Shown: positions 19,745 through 31,309 of the stretch, piece by piece | Layout of the letters: each line of letters starts with the position of its first letter | Numbering within the stretch: position 1 is the stretch's first letter | From: Trichomonas vaginalis G3 | Taxonomy: Eukaryota > Parabasalia > Trichomonadida > Trichomonadidae | Assembly: GCF_026262505.1 (NCBI RefSeq) | Contig: NC_067208.1 | Span: 19,787,962 to 19,851,961, forward strand | Direction: 5' to 3' | DNA length: 64,000 bases | Program-made: the position numbers and the translations under genes | Notes under the pieces: generated by a model | Told to the model about the DNA's origin: nothing | The model's input: the letters and a program-made list of their open reading frames with translations, nothing else | Database searches by the model: none

Positions 19745-21100
19745 TTATTCATCATCTGGATTAATCTCTTTTTCTTTTTCAATAAGTTTCTTAGCATATT
19801 GCCTGGCGATTTCCATATCAACTTCAACTTTTCTGATTTCTTCGTTATATTCGAGTTTCTCTCTTTCTCTAAGAGCAGCTTCTCTTTCTCTTTTCTCTGC
19901 TGCTTGTTTCTTCTGGAATTCTGCGACTTCTATGCCACGATTCCTCTTTTGTTCAATACGCTTTATAATTAACTGCTCCTCAGCTTCATCAAAATCAGGA
20001 TAAATTTTCCTCTTTTCAGCCTTCCTTTCTCTCTTTTGATTTTGAATCCTGACGGCATCAAGCATTTCCTTTCTTCTCTCTGCAGCCAATTTTTCTCTCT
20101 TTTCTGTGATGCTCCGGATGGAAGCTTCTTCTTTCTTGAGCTGTTCATCAATTTGCTTATCAAGAAAGTCATTTTGTTTCTTCTTTATCTTCATCTGGCG
20201 TTCAGCTTCCATGTCAATGAGTTTCTGACGCTCTCTAGTTGCCTGAAGTCGTTTCTCTTCCTCTTCTTTCTTCCTACGATCTTCTTCATCCATGCGTCGC
20301 TCTGCTTCTGCAAGAATCTTTTTATCTTCCTCCAGTTCGATGAGTTTCTTGCGTTTCTTGATTTCCTGGAGTGCACCGTTTTGATTCTTCCATTCTTCGG
20401 CTATTAATCTCTGTTTCTTCTTTGCTTCTTCCTCCTTGAGCTTTTCTTCGCGGGCAATGCGTTCATTTTCTATGCGTAATATTCGATCATCTTCAAGATT
20501 TTCTTCACGTTCAATTTCTTTCCTGCGAATACGATCCTCACGCTGTTGTATAATACTTTGAGCATTGAGTTGTGCTTTCCTCTTTCTTTCTGCACGAATT
20601 CTTTGCTCATTTTCAATCATTTGCTCGTATCTCTTTTGAGCTTCCATATCCTCCTTTGTCTGACGATGCATTTCCATGATCTTCTTCTTTTCCTTAAGAA
20701 GTCTTTGTTCATGCCGCTCTTCCAAGCATTCGGCGAGTAATAATTGGGAATTAACTGCTCTGACTTCTGGAGAATTCTGAAATGCTAGTTTCTTAGCAGC
20801 AGCAAGTTGCGCTTCCTTTTGTAATTTACGATATTTTGCATCTTGTTCATCGATTTCTCTTTTTCTTTCTTCCTCGCGTTCTTTTTCTTTTTGTAATCTT
20901 GCTAGTCTATCTCTTCTACTAGAAGCAATTGTATTATTCCAGTTAGATACAAGTTCTTTTGTTTTCTGATGTGCTAATTCTCTCTGTCTCTTTAATTCTT
21001 CTTCCTCATTATCAGCTCTTCCAAGAGCAATCTTTCTAACAGTAGCCAATTGTCTAGGAGTAAGAATAGAATAATCTCTGGCAGGGATTCTTGTGCACAT
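19745..21100 (-). CDS. CFAP210: CFAP210/CCDC173-like axonemal coiled-coil protein
   Basis: A 451-residue protein that is almost entirely charged alpha-helix (E/K/R-rich coiled coil) from about residue 30 to the end. It belongs with the trichohyalin-plectin-homology set (CFAP45, CFAP53, MNS1, CFAP210), microtubule inner proteins of ciliary doublets. The N-terminal part favours CFAP210: ILTPRQLATVRKIALG, then KTKELVSNWNNTIASSRRD, close to the family's SQEVVKHWTNTYAGMK. A real role in the trichomonad flagellar axoneme is inferred. CFAP53 or CFAP45 are alternatives. Simple coiled-coil composition makes assignment by eye risky, but the N-terminal block is specific. Confidence 0.68.
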   Translation of the reverse strand: MCTRIPARDYSILTPRQLATVRKIALGRADNEEEELKRQRELAHQKTKELVSNWNNTIASSRRDRLARLQKEKEREEERKREIDEQDAKYRKLQKEAQLAAAKKLAFQNSPEVRAVNSQLLLAECLEERHEQRLLKEKKKIMEMHRQTKEDMEAQKRYEQMIENEQRIRAERKRKAQLNAQSIIQQREDRIRRKEIEREENLEDDRILRIENERIAREEKLKEEEAKKKQRLIAEEWKNQNGALQEIKKRKKLIELEEDKKILAEAERRMDEEDRRKKEEEEKRLQATRERQKLIDMEAERQMKIKKKQNDFLDKQIDEQLKKEEASIRSITEKREKLAAERRKEMLDAVRIQNQKRERKAEKRKIYPDFDEAEEQLIIKRIEQKRNRGIEVAEFQKKQAAEKREREAALREREKLEYNEEIRKVEVDMEIARQYAKKLIEKEKEINPDDE

Positions 21101-22469
21101 GAGATTTTGTGTACGTTTATTATGTAAAAATATGAAAACCGTTACTCTGTCTGGATCTCACAATGATTATCCCTGAATCATATCCAAATACAAAAAAGAA
21201 AAAGACCAACTAGAAGTAGAGCGATTTCAGCGATAGCTCAATAAGTTTTGGCTTTATTTTTTATTAATTGAAAGCAGTTTCAAGTAAATAGCATAAACTC
21301 CTTAGCTATTACATTTCAAATTGATATGTATTGACTTGTATTCGTCATTCAATTATGCTATTTTTTAAAAAACTCGATCAAAAATTATAGATTATAGATT
21401 TGGAATTTTATAAAAAAATCATTGTGACAATGGGAATGGTAATAGAAAATTTTGAATAAATTATATTATTCTTGATATATATGTAATTTGAGTTAACTTC
21501 ATATATAATTTCAAAACTATCACTTTGTTTACCTGTTTCTCAATCATTAAGGAATGTAGATAACTTAATCATAGAACAATCAAAGAAACTCAACTTTGAG
21601 TAATGAAATGGCTTTCCTGTGAGAATAATAATGGAATTTGAACATTGGCCTGAACTAATTTTTAATGATACACCACATCTTCTCCAATGCCTTTCACCTC
21701 GTTTTGGTCCAGAATACGGTTTGAATACCTGTGATGACAAATGTGGATAATTTTGAATAAAAAATATTAAAAATTTCAGGACATACAAGAAATACATATG
21801 GATTTCTTTTAAACTATATCGAAGAACTTTGTTTTTTAATGTTCGATGCACATTCGATATTTCGAAATTTTAAGTCTGGCAAGTTTTGATAATTTGGTTA
21901 ATGATAAATGGGAATTAGATTGTATATAATCATATGCTATGAGTAACCTCGAGAACAATGAATCTGGAGAAAGACATCAGAATATTTGATAAGCTTTCTT
22001 ATTTTTCATCAGAAAAAGTTGAGTGATTAAAATAATTATATCTTTGCATACTTTTTCAATACTCGATTTTTAAAATCTATTTAAAAATGGAGCTTATATT
22101 GAAATAATGCAGAGATAACAAATTTTCACAGACTATTTCAGAGAATTGAGCTCCCGCTCAATTCTCTGAAAAGTCTGAGAAAATATGTATAATTCATTTG
22201 ATATAAATGAAGTTTTGTATGCTTATTCAAAAAACAGTAAATGTGTATTCAAAAATTGAATTATGAAAATCTCCCGTTTATATATCATATTATCAGTGTC
22301 ATTATCTAATACTTTTTCGAGTAAAAATAGAATATGTATAAAAAACGAATCTGTTAGAAAATATTGAATATCACAGAAAAATTGAAAAGTGACATTATTT
22401 ACGTAAGAGGTTTAATAATATGAACCTCGAATCAACAAGAGTTATAATTGCTATATTTAATGCTAGAAA
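21101..22469. other. AT-rich intergenic region with a hairpin
   Basis: No intact gene. It holds a strong inverted repeat at 22129-22177. A short open frame at 21631-21750 (39 residues, LSPRFGPEYG) faintly recalls IPT/TIG-type repeats and may be a remnant. Confidence 0.45.
22129..22177. repeat. Perfect 16-bp-stem hairpin
   Basis: TTTCAGAGAATTGAGC, a TCCC loop and the exact reverse complement GCTCAATTCTCTGAAA form a 16-bp stem. It extends with CAGACTA/AGTCTG after a one-base offset. It lies alone in AT-rich spacer and could be a decayed small inverted-repeat transposon or an RNA hairpin. Confidence 0.65.
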
Positions 22470-23379
22470 ATGTCTATTAGCTTTGGGAATAGCACCTTTA
22501 ACGATTTAAGGATCAATGTTTCAATCGATGAGTTTGCTCACTATTCATCAAAGTTTATTGACATCGATGGATGCAGCATTAGACTTTCAAAACATGATTC
22601 TATATTATGTGTCAAAGACTCCTTTTTCCACGAATGCACTAGCAAAACCTTGTCTGGCGCTATTCATTATGAGGGAAATAGTGCCGCAACCATAATTAGA
22701 GCATGTGGTCAAAAATGCTCAACCAGTTCAAAATATGAAGATCCAAAATATTCACATTTTTGTAGATTATTTTCCGAAAATAATAATTCATTCTTTAAAG
22801 CTTCAGAGTCAACAATAGTTGATTGTGGTAATACAATTACTGGGTTGGGTCAATTTCAAATGTATGGAACATCTCACCAAAATTTTGACTCTATAAACAT
22901 CTCAAATTCCAAAGCATATTCTGATGCAGCTACTGTAAATCGTGAAGCGCTAGTTTCTGATGTAAAATTTTTGAATTATCATACGAATTATGCAGACCGA
23001 TCGGCTATTACGAAGTTATGGAGATTTTCGTTATTCTAATGTTGTTAACAATTCACAAAAATCAACATCCCCATTGCATGGATTGATTTATGCCTTTAAT
23101 AACACACATATGAATGTTATTCACTGCTGTATTGTTGATAATAATGAAAACTGTAACACATTAATACGACAAAGTGCTACAATGGATGTTATTGATTGCT
23201 ACATTAATCCGATGAAAGTGAATGAAAATAGAGCCCCAAACACAATGTCAATGTCAAACAATACTATCTTTAATTATATTTATCAGCTAAACTGTTCGGT
23301 TCAATATACAGAAGCCCTATTTTATCAGGCAGACTATGCATATTGTATTCCTTGCTTTAACTTTGCTTATTCTCAGTAA
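22470..23379 (+). pseudogene. Broken beta-helix surface-protein gene
   Basis: Two overlapping open frames (22470-23039 and 22990-23379) read as one family in succession, so a frameshift in the overlap at about 22990-23039 has broken the gene. The sequence has the cysteine/asparagine-rich pattern of trichomonad right-handed beta-helix surface proteins (for example DSFFHECTSKTLSGAIHYEG, NNTHMNVIHCCIVDNNENC). There is no signal peptide, and the C-terminal membrane helix usual for the family is absent, so it is also truncated. Such genes form large families in T. vaginalis. Assignment rests on pattern, not on a recognised domain. Confidence 0.6.
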
Positions 23380-24127
23380 AATATATAATAAATAATCACT
23401 TGTTTCACAAAATCAATCTTACAAAGATCTAAAGAATATATAAATAAGAAATACTGTCTATATTACATATGATATAATCTTCAATTGAAGTATAACTTCA
23501 AGTAGTTCTTCGAACTATATCGAAAGAATGTTATGTTTGTTGTGACATGTAAATATATTAATAACTATGGTCCAGATCTCTAAGAGATAAAATTAGCCCA
23601 CAGGAAGATAGACAGTTTGGATAGGAATAATAGTCGTTATAATATGGATCTTTCCGAATGTAGCAGTTACTCCCGCGGATTATTATCTTTCGAAGGTAAT
23701 CTGAATTATTTTTCAGTAAATAGATGCAATTATGCTTATTAATTGAAAGAATAACTTGCAAAAATTATAACAATAGTGTTTAATGAATATTTAATGAATA
23801 TTTTAGGATAAAAATTTGAATGTAATTAAAATATTCATTAAACACAATATCCATTTATTTACCTTATTAGGATAAAAGTGCTAATATGATTCATTCAATT
23901 CTTTTGATTATAGAGGAAAAATAAACATGAAACAGGAAGGTTATTTCAAATTCCGAAGTAGTATTATCATTATTTGCTTATTAGGTCAAATGCTCCTTAG
24001 TTTTGATAAATAAATAAAGGAATCCTTTGAAAGCTTGAATGTTTCATGCGCCTGTATAAATTCTCTCAAATTTAAAAACATTTTGAATATCCTTTCAAAA
24101 ATCTGTACCTGAATAAAATAGAAATAG
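23380..24127. other. Intergenic region with an AT-rich inverted repeat
   Basis: No gene. A stem is formed by GTGTTTAATGAATATTT (about 23777) and its complement AAATATTCATTAAACAC (about 23837-23853). A CCTTTC at about 24091 precedes the next gene and resembles the M5 (CCTTTY) core promoter element described in T. vaginalis. Confidence 0.45.
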
Positions 24128-27100
24128 ATGGCTCAATGGTTTAAACGAATTTTATCTAATTCAAAAATCTTTCACAAAATTTTCTTGGTGAGAAAAAAAA
24201 TTTTTTTTAGAAGAATTTTTGATTTCATGGAGGATTCCTCGGAAAATGAGGGCATCCTCCAAGGAGATATTCTAAATAAGCAATTCGCGGAAATTCAGTT
24301 TATAAAGCCGAAGCATCTCACAGAAAAAGAAGAATTATTATTTAGAAATGCTCAAGCGACTTTACGCCTAGCATCTTCATATTATTACATAGAAAAATTC
24401 TTCTCTGTATTAAGATTCTTCGAGCAAGTCTACATTGTTTCTTTACTCAGCATTGTCAGTGCAAAAAACGTTGGAATCTCGACTCTTTATCAAAAATTGA
24501 TTTGCTTCTTTTTCCAACAACCACAAGATGAGCCAAACCTCTTGCTCTGTGTAATAATTACTTGTCTTTCGATCTATTGTTTATTTTTCTTTTTATTTGG
24601 ATTGTATTCAGCGAAAAAGCATTTTTCACTCAGCCGACCTCTAATGCTTGCAGTTTACATATTCTCTGTTGAAATAACAGACTTTTCTTTATTAATTTTA
24701 GTTTCTCAAACAGCAAACTTATTCGCTCAGATCATCCTCGGTGGCTACTCCTACTACATGATTCAATTCGTTGCTCAGATTATAGTCATTGCTCTTAATG
24801 TTTACATAAATAATTTAAATCACGAAACAGTCTTCAATTCTCAATTTTATTTGGCTGGATCTGGAGCCTCGTTATCATCGCCAGCAACATTCTCGAACTC
24901 TTTATTAATTATCATTTTCCTTGTAACATTTGGAATCAAAATTAATCCGGCGAAACTATACTTTGGCGCATTTTCAGCTTTGTACATCGCATACGGCTTG
25001 TATTTCATGACCAAAGGATTCTGTTCCAGCTACATTCATAACAGTGCAAACGCTTATGTCGCATCTTACGGATTTACGTTCATAGTTGCTGGAATTTTCA
25101 GTATCCTTCACAGCGCTGATAAAAATTCGAGCCCAGATCTTTATATTTATTCACTTTTGGTGATTTGGATTATTGTTTATTATTTTATACGTTGGATACT
25201 TTCTTTGGTGTCAAAGCGTTTAGCGAACAAACTCCAAGAGTGCGATAATGATTTTGATAAGCTCCGAATTAGATCCGTCTGGCATCTTGTTCATTATTTC
25301 AGATCTGGCTTTTCTTCTGGCATCGCATCAGCCATCAATGGCCAACTTCTCGATTGGGCCATCCAAAAGTTCAATATTCAAGATTTGGAGCCATTAATGA
25401 TCAGATTTGCCACTTTATTCAAAAATCCACCATTATACATGTCATTCCTTGATGCTAACTTCAGAAACTATCCTCATTTGCGTCCGGATGCCTTCGTTAT
25501 CTATGAATATGATTTGATAAATGATATGAGGTCTGTTTCAGAGCTTAAAGCAGAATACCAAGAAGCAATCATCAATATAACCCAGAAGATCTCCTCATTT
25601 TCACAAATAGAGCTTCTTTACGCCAAAAATGTGACAAATAAGCTAATGACCAACTTTTATCTGATCCAATCCTTACATCACACGAGGTCTCTGATCTATT
25701 CGTTTGTGAATGAAATAAAAGCGAGATTTCCGAACAATATCCAAGTCCTCAAGCTTTGCGCTCTCTACGAAACATTCGTCACCAAGGACAAGTCTAATGT
25801 TGATCTACTCAAAAAGAACATTGCCCAGTTAGAAAACGATCCAACGAATTATTGTGACATTTTATTTACGATTCCTCTCACTCTTTTCCCACATGCCCAG
25901 CGCAATATTGTCCAACAAAACGAATGCGAGCTCAAATCCTTCAGCGAAGAAGAGTCTGCCGCTGTCGGAGAAGATCAACAAAAGAAATCTCACCATTTGA
26001 CTCACAAATACAAACCATACAACTCCAGATATTACATAGCTTATGTACTTATGTTCATTGCTGGTATCTGTGTCGTAATTATCTACATTGCTAATTTTAT
26101 AACGGCGAAAAAGCAAATGGAGGAAAACGACGTCTTCACTTATCTCCAGCAAGCTTATATAGAGTTCACTTCTTACTTCTTCCTGAAGATGACGACCGTA
26201 ATTCCTGTTTCCATGGGATTATTCCCGAATTCGGAGTCAGAGTGCATTTGTAACATCTCGGAAGAATTCCATCATGTTCGCGGCCAATACGCGTATATGG
26301 TATTATCAGAGCCATTCCAAACTGATAGTTGTTTGAACGATTATTTCTCATCGTCGACTTTCATGATCGACGCTCCAGTTTTTGATAACAACTACAGGGT
26401 ATCGATGCCATTCCATATATTCATCGATAAAATCTATAATATCATCCTAACAATATTTCCAGAAGCAGATGGAGCAAAAGTAGACGATAAATGGATCAAG
26501 TATATTGTGAACACATTCTCTGTACTTGCATACCAGATTGCTCAAGGAAAAGCTACTGTAACAACAGAATTAAGTAATGAATACTTAACATGTCATGAAA
26601 AAGTAGCCAAACAGAGGGTTCTTTCGATATATATACCGTTCTTTATCACGATGTTCTTAGTCATTGTCTATTTGCTCGTTCATATCATGTGGACTCGACA
26701 TATTTTCCAAATCTTCTCAGATGATACCTCGAAATCAAACCTCCTTGTTGCATATCTCAGGAAATACTTCAAGACGCCATCAAAATACCTGTTTTCGATC
26801 GCAATTTACGTTATTATCATTATCGCCCTAATAATTGGTTCATTTTTCGTAGAGAACCAATTATATAAGGCTTCGAAGAACGCTTTCTACGATCTGGTTA
26901 ACAACACAATCTCCGATACGCGATCAATTTTTTACTCATTCAATGCCATAAATTCTTTTCAACTTTACAACTACACAAATTATACAAGTTACTTAACCCA
27001 AGAAAATCTGACTCAATATGTGAAAAGGACATTAGAATTCTTCGGAGAAACTGGTTCTTCTGATAATATCCGCACAACAAGGACAGAATTGCAAGTTTCG

Positions 27101-28312
27101 TTATTAGAGCTTGCATTAATCCAATATTCATCAGATGAAGCGTTGTATACCTCTAATACAACCAATGAAATGCTCAGGCATATCTTTGAAGACCTAACTT
27201 TGCCTACAATTCTCAATATCAGTCGAGAAAATAATATTGAGCGACAAGAGACATCAACAAGGTATTTAGTCATGCACGCACAGATTGGAGAGATCTTCTA
27301 TTTATCAGTCTTGTGTCTTTTCTGGATTTTCTTCATAAAAGTACTTGATTTTATGGAATTGACCAGCGAAATCAAAGAACTCATGAAGATTGTTGTAGAA
27401 TTCAGCACAAACACCGCAATAAGAACTCTCAAGCAGTCCAAATACAAGACTTCCGCTCAATTTATCATTGATACAATTTCTTCCCCGATTGCGTTGATCA
27501 CAACAGACAATCTGATCATCACAGTCAATTCCAGTTGGTGCGCCTTCTTCGAGAAACCGGAAGCCTCCTTCATCGGCATGAACATCGACGAATTTTTCCC
27601 TCAAATCAACGAAAAAATGAAAATCGCCGATGTCAATCCTTTCTACAAAATCGTGATGCTGATGGAGCAACTTGAAGAGCGCAAAGTGACCCACGAACTG
27701 GAGCAACTGAAAGAGACAATCATCAGCTACAGATGCGACATCGGGCCGAAGAGATTCGCAAACTGGAGAAATGGTTGTCACGAGATAGATTTCGTTGCTG
27801 TTTTGAGTTGTTCCGTTTACGCTGTTACGGAAAATGATGATGACGCAATGATAGAGACGAACCAAATGATCATGGAGATGCTGGACCAACATCTAAGACT
27901 CCTCGGCGATTTCGATATCATCAAATCTTCCGCGAGACAGATAACAATAATTTTCGGTGTCAACAAGAGATTGCAGCCTTTCCAATTAGTTGCACAAGCT
28001 GTGACATTGGCGATTGACTTCTCTCTTTGCATTGTATCAAATGAATACGAGGGAATAACTATAACTCCTACGTGTGTTGTTACGTGCGGAAACGCAATTT
28101 TCGGAATGAATGAAGAAAGACTCGGAACAATTGATATTTCGGGTTCCGCAATTTGCGAAGTGATGCCTTTGACTCAGTACGCGCTCCAGGGAACTGTGAC
28201 TGTATCTAGTAAAGTTGTAGAGATGTTGGAAAGTAATGGAATAAGACATGGATTTAAGAAATTGATTGATGATGCTTATCAGCTCAAAGTTGACCCTAAT
28301 TTGTTAATTTAG
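24128..28312 (+). CDS. Polytopic adenylate/guanylate cyclase-family protein with PAS domain
   Basis: A 1394-residue membrane protein of the large trichomonad cyclase family. Layout: about eight transmembrane helices in residues 100-360; a cytosolic stretch; a helix at about 637-660; an outside loop; helices at about 837-857 and 890-912; a second outside loop; a helix at about 1053-1075; a PAS-like domain at about 1108-1170 (ISSPIALITTDNLIITVNSS); and a class III cyclase-like domain at about 1215-1385. In that domain the usual FADIVGFT-type strand reads VLSCSVYAVTEN and the usual IGD strand reads IKSSARQITIIFG. Both metal-binding aspartates therefore appear to be missing and the domain is probably not catalytic. 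An ATG at 24227 (MEDSSENEG) is an alternative start. Confidence 0.82.
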   Translation: MAQWFKRILSNSKIFHKIFLVRKKIFFRRIFDFMEDSSENEGILQGDILNKQFAEIQFIKPKHLTEKEELLFRNAQATLRLASSYYYIEKFFSVLRFFEQVYIVSLLSIVSAKNVGISTLYQKLICFFFQQPQDEPNLLLCVIITCLSIYCLFFFLFGLYSAKKHFSLSRPLMLAVYIFSVEITDFSLLILVSQTANLFAQIILGGYSYYMIQFVAQIIVIALNVYINNLNHETVFNSQFYLAGSGASLSSPATFSNSLLIIIFLVTFGIKINPAKLYFGAFSALYIAYGLYFMTKGFCSSYIHNSANAYVASYGFTFIVAGIFSILHSADKNSSPDLYIYSLLVIWIIVYYFIRWILSLVSKRLANKLQECDNDFDKLRIRSVWHLVHYFRSGFSSGIASAINGQLLDWAIQKFNIQDLEPLMIRFATLFKNPPLYMSFLDANFRNYPHLRPDAFVIYEYDLINDMRSVSELKAEYQEAIINITQKISSFSQIELLYAKNVTNKLMTNFYLIQSLHHTRSLIYSFVNEIKARFPNNIQVLKLCALYETFVTKDKSNVDLLKKNIAQLENDPTNYCDILFTIPLTLFPHAQRNIVQQNECELKSFSEEESAAVGEDQQKKSHHLTHKYKPYNSRYYIAYVLMFIAGICVVIIYIANFITAKKQMEENDVFTYLQQAYIEFTSYFFLKMTTVIPVSMGLFPNSESECICNISEEFHHVRGQYAYMVLSEPFQTDSCLNDYFSSSTFMIDAPVFDNNYRVSMPFHIFIDKIYNIILTIFPEADGAKVDDKWIKYIVNTFSVLAYQIAQGKATVTTELSNEYLTCHEKVAKQRVLSIYIPFFITMFLVIVYLLVHIMWTRHIFQIFSDDTSKSNLLVAYLRKYFKTPSKYLFSIAIYVIIIIALIIGSFFVENQLYKASKNAFYDLVNNTISDTRSIFYSFNAINSFQLYNYTNYTSYLTQENLTQYVKRTLEFFGETGSSDNIRTTRTELQVSLLELALIQYSSDEALYTSNTTNEMLRHIFEDLTLPTILNISRENNIERQETSTRYLVMHAQIGEIFYLSVLCLFWIFFIKVLDFMELTSEIKELMKIVVEFSTNTAIRTLKQSKYKTSAQFIIDTISSPIALITTDNLIITVNSSWCAFFEKPEASFIGMNIDEFFPQINEKMKIADVNPFYKIVMLMEQLEERKVTHELEQLKETIISYRCDIGPKRFANWRNGCHEIDFVAVLSCSVYAVTENDDDAMIETNQMIMEMLDQHLRLLGDFDIIKSSARQITIIFGVNKRLQPFQLVAQAVTLAIDFSLCIVSNEYEGITITPTCVVTCGNAIFGMNEERLGTIDISGSAICEVMPLTQYALQGTVTVSSKVVEMLESNGIRHGFKKLIDDAYQLKVDPNLLI

Positions 28313-29946
28313 ATGAAATAATAATTTGTTTTTTTAATGTATTTATATATAATATAAACATTCTTTTTTTTATTTATTATTTAATACATTATTTGTCTTT
28401 ACCCGATAAATTGTTTTGAGAACAGAAATCTTAATGTGATAGAGCTATATCTCAGAGAAATAAAAAAAATCATTCAAAGAATTTTATATTCTTATAATTT
28501 TTCTAGTGTCTGGAGTTTTAAAAATAAGTTTTGTTTGTGGTTAAAAATAAAAACAAGTAAATCTTTATTTCACACTTCGATCTTAAAATAAGTTTGAATA
28601 TTAGCTTTAATTTGATACCGAATTATAATTCTGCAGATAAACACAAATATGTTTAGCAAGTTGAATGCATTTGATTGAGTATTTTGAATCAAAATGCATG
28701 GCAATCCTTAATATTTTTGAAGATTTACGATGTAATCATTTCCGAAATAAAACATTTGTTTTAATGATAGTTATGTCATATATGTGATGATATTCATTAA
28801 GTGATACTGAACATAATCATCTCAATATTTAAATATTTTGAAAATTTCAGTTGGCTCATAGTTTTTTTATATGGAAATTGGCTTACATGATGATAATTTG
28901 AATAATTCTGTGTGTTTCAGGTATGAACTTTTGATTTATGATGATTATATAAAACAAAATTAATTTGGTAGATAGATATTAATAAGAATAATGGTTGTCA
29001 CCAAATATTTCCAGCAGAATATATATATTTTGAAATAAAACACTTAATTAATTGTTATTGTCAACTTGAAATTTTCCTGAATTGATTAAAAAGAGAAATA
29101 ATTGATTGGAATCAATAAAGCAATAAAATGGCAGCATACATTTTAATGTAGTGAAGGAATATAATTGGTGCAAAAATGTGACATAACCAAATGATGATTC
29201 AGTTATCAATATAGCTTGTTATCGATCGAACAGTAATGAGTATATAAAGATTGAAATTCTACGACATTTGAATGCATGAATTTTCAAAACTAAAGAATTG
29301 AATATTATCAATTTCAACGTAGAATAAATTTTAAATATGTATATATGCTTAATTAATATGAAAAGATGATTAAGATTTAATTGAAATGTCTTGTTATAGA
29401 CCGAAAATAGATTTTTTCGGTTTTCTCTTCAAATAATTGAAAGAATGATACTATTATAGGTTTATTATATTATATAGCATATAATCATGCTATAGCCGAA
29501 AATTATAAGTTTTGAGAAGATTGAATATAACACAAATAAATTTGAATGTAAGTTAAATTGCTTGTTGTTTTTAATAGCTATTTAATGAGAAATCCAATAT
29601 TGCAAAATTCAAATTGAATGATTGAAAGAACAGAAAAAGTCATTCTTTTCAATTTCGAATATGTTTCATTGTATTTATAATTATATGGCAAATAAGATAT
29701 TTAAACTTGATTTTTGAAGGAAAATTCACAAAATTGAATAAATTCAAATAATTTTTATTCAAAAATAAACTAGTTATTTGAGTTTAATACTAATTATCTA
29801 TTCAAACTACAAAGTTTGTAATTTAAAGTATTTTGTGAGATCAGATTGAATTAATTCAAGGTTCTTTTCAATTAATATTAATGACCATATTACGCATTTT
29901 CGAACATTCTAAACCAAATATATAAAAATGGGAGACGAATGTTAAA
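28313..29946. other. Long AT-rich intergenic region
   Basis: No frame, RNA gene or clear repeat that I can support in 1.6 kb. It ends at the start of the 121-bp satellite. Confidence 0.5.
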
Positions 29947-30419
29947 TTTTCTAGACATAAAGAAGTTGTTTACCGAGTTTTAGCTCTTATCTCTAACAAA
30001 AAATTAATTTTTAAAAAAAAGACCGAATACGTTTCACAGCGAGAAAAAAATAAAAGGCAAGATAGAATTTTCTAGACATAAAGAAGTTGTTTACCGAGTT
30101 TTAGCTCTTATCTCTAACAAAAAATTAATTTTTTAAAAAAAGACCGAATACGTTTCACAGCGAGAAAAAAATAAAAGGCAAGATAGAATTTTCTAGACAT
30201 AAAGAAGTTGTTTACCGAGTTTTAGCTCTTATCTCTAACAAAAAATTAATTTTTAAAAAAAAGACCGAATACGTTTCACAGCGAGAAAAAAATAAAAGGC
30301 AAGATAGAATTTTCTAGACATAAAGAAGTTGTTTACCGAGTTTTAGCTCTTATCTCTAACAAAAAATTAATTTTTAAAAAAAAGACCGAATACGTTTCAC
30401 AGCGAGAAAAAAATAAAAC
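29947..30419 (+). repeat. 121-bp tandem satellite, four copies
   Basis: CTAGACATAAAGAAGTTGTT begins units at 29951, 30072, 30193 and 30314, so the period is exactly 121 bp. Copies are almost identical apart from A-run length. The array abuts the left end of the next foldback element. Confidence 0.9.
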
Positions 30420-30790
30420 TGTACTGTCATAAGACGAAATGGTGGAAGTGAGGTGAAGTCAAAAAGTGACATATATTTGGCCGGCTAAATTCCCATTTAG
30501 TTTACATGTCAAAATTACAATAAATTAATTATTTTGCTTAGCAATTAGCTATGTATTAAAACTAAAATTATTACTATTCAATTCTTTACATTCAAATATT
30601 AAACAATTCAAATTTAATAACAAAGATATTACAATAAATAAAAAATGATTAAAAATGTCCCTGAAAATTTTCTGAAAGCTATCTCGTGTTTAGGTCTCAA
30701 TTTTTTTTAGAAATAGAAAAAGATTGGATTTAACTTTCAAACATTATATATAGTTTTGTATATGGAAGCCTTTAAATACAAGTTAATGAT

Positions 30791-30940
30791 ATGGAGTTGT
30801 ATTGCGAGGAAGAGGGAATCAAAGAAATTGACGAAGTTCCAGAATTTTATTCAACAATTCTTAATCAATTAACAAAAACTATACCGAAACTTATCTTACC
30901 ATCCAAATCAAATCACATTACATACGGAATAAACATTTAA
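30791..30940 (+). CDS. Small 49-codon frame in foldback arm, unknown
   Basis: It begins MELYCEEEGIKEIDEVPEFY and ends in TAA. Most of it lies in the left 356-bp arm, and its mirror copy lies in the right arm without the same 5' end. The acidic, sensible-looking sequence suggests a captured gene fragment, but expression is unknown. Confidence 0.3.
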   Translation: MELYCEEEGIKEIDEVPEFYSTILNQLTKTIPKLILPSKSNHITYGINI

Positions 30941-31309
30941 TCTTTTACCATTAAAATTATATTTATACGTTATTTAATTTTTTTACGTCTAAGTTGAATA
31001 GGATAATAGCCGAAGATATAAAGTAACTATAGTTTACAAGCTAAGGAACAAATCAGCATTGAAACTAAAAAATGCTGAAATATTATAATAAATTGAAGAA
31101 ATACTGTGATAGAATACCTAGTTATACTAGATACTATTATAATATGAATTCATTTGTATTGAATATCGATAATAAAAAATCGATGAAATATTAAAATGAG
31201 AATAAATTAATAATGAGATTATAAATTAGAATTATTTCTCTTTTATTTAAAATAAAAACTTAGTTCTATTTAAATTCGATAAAGAACTACGAAAAAGTTG
31301 TATTATACG

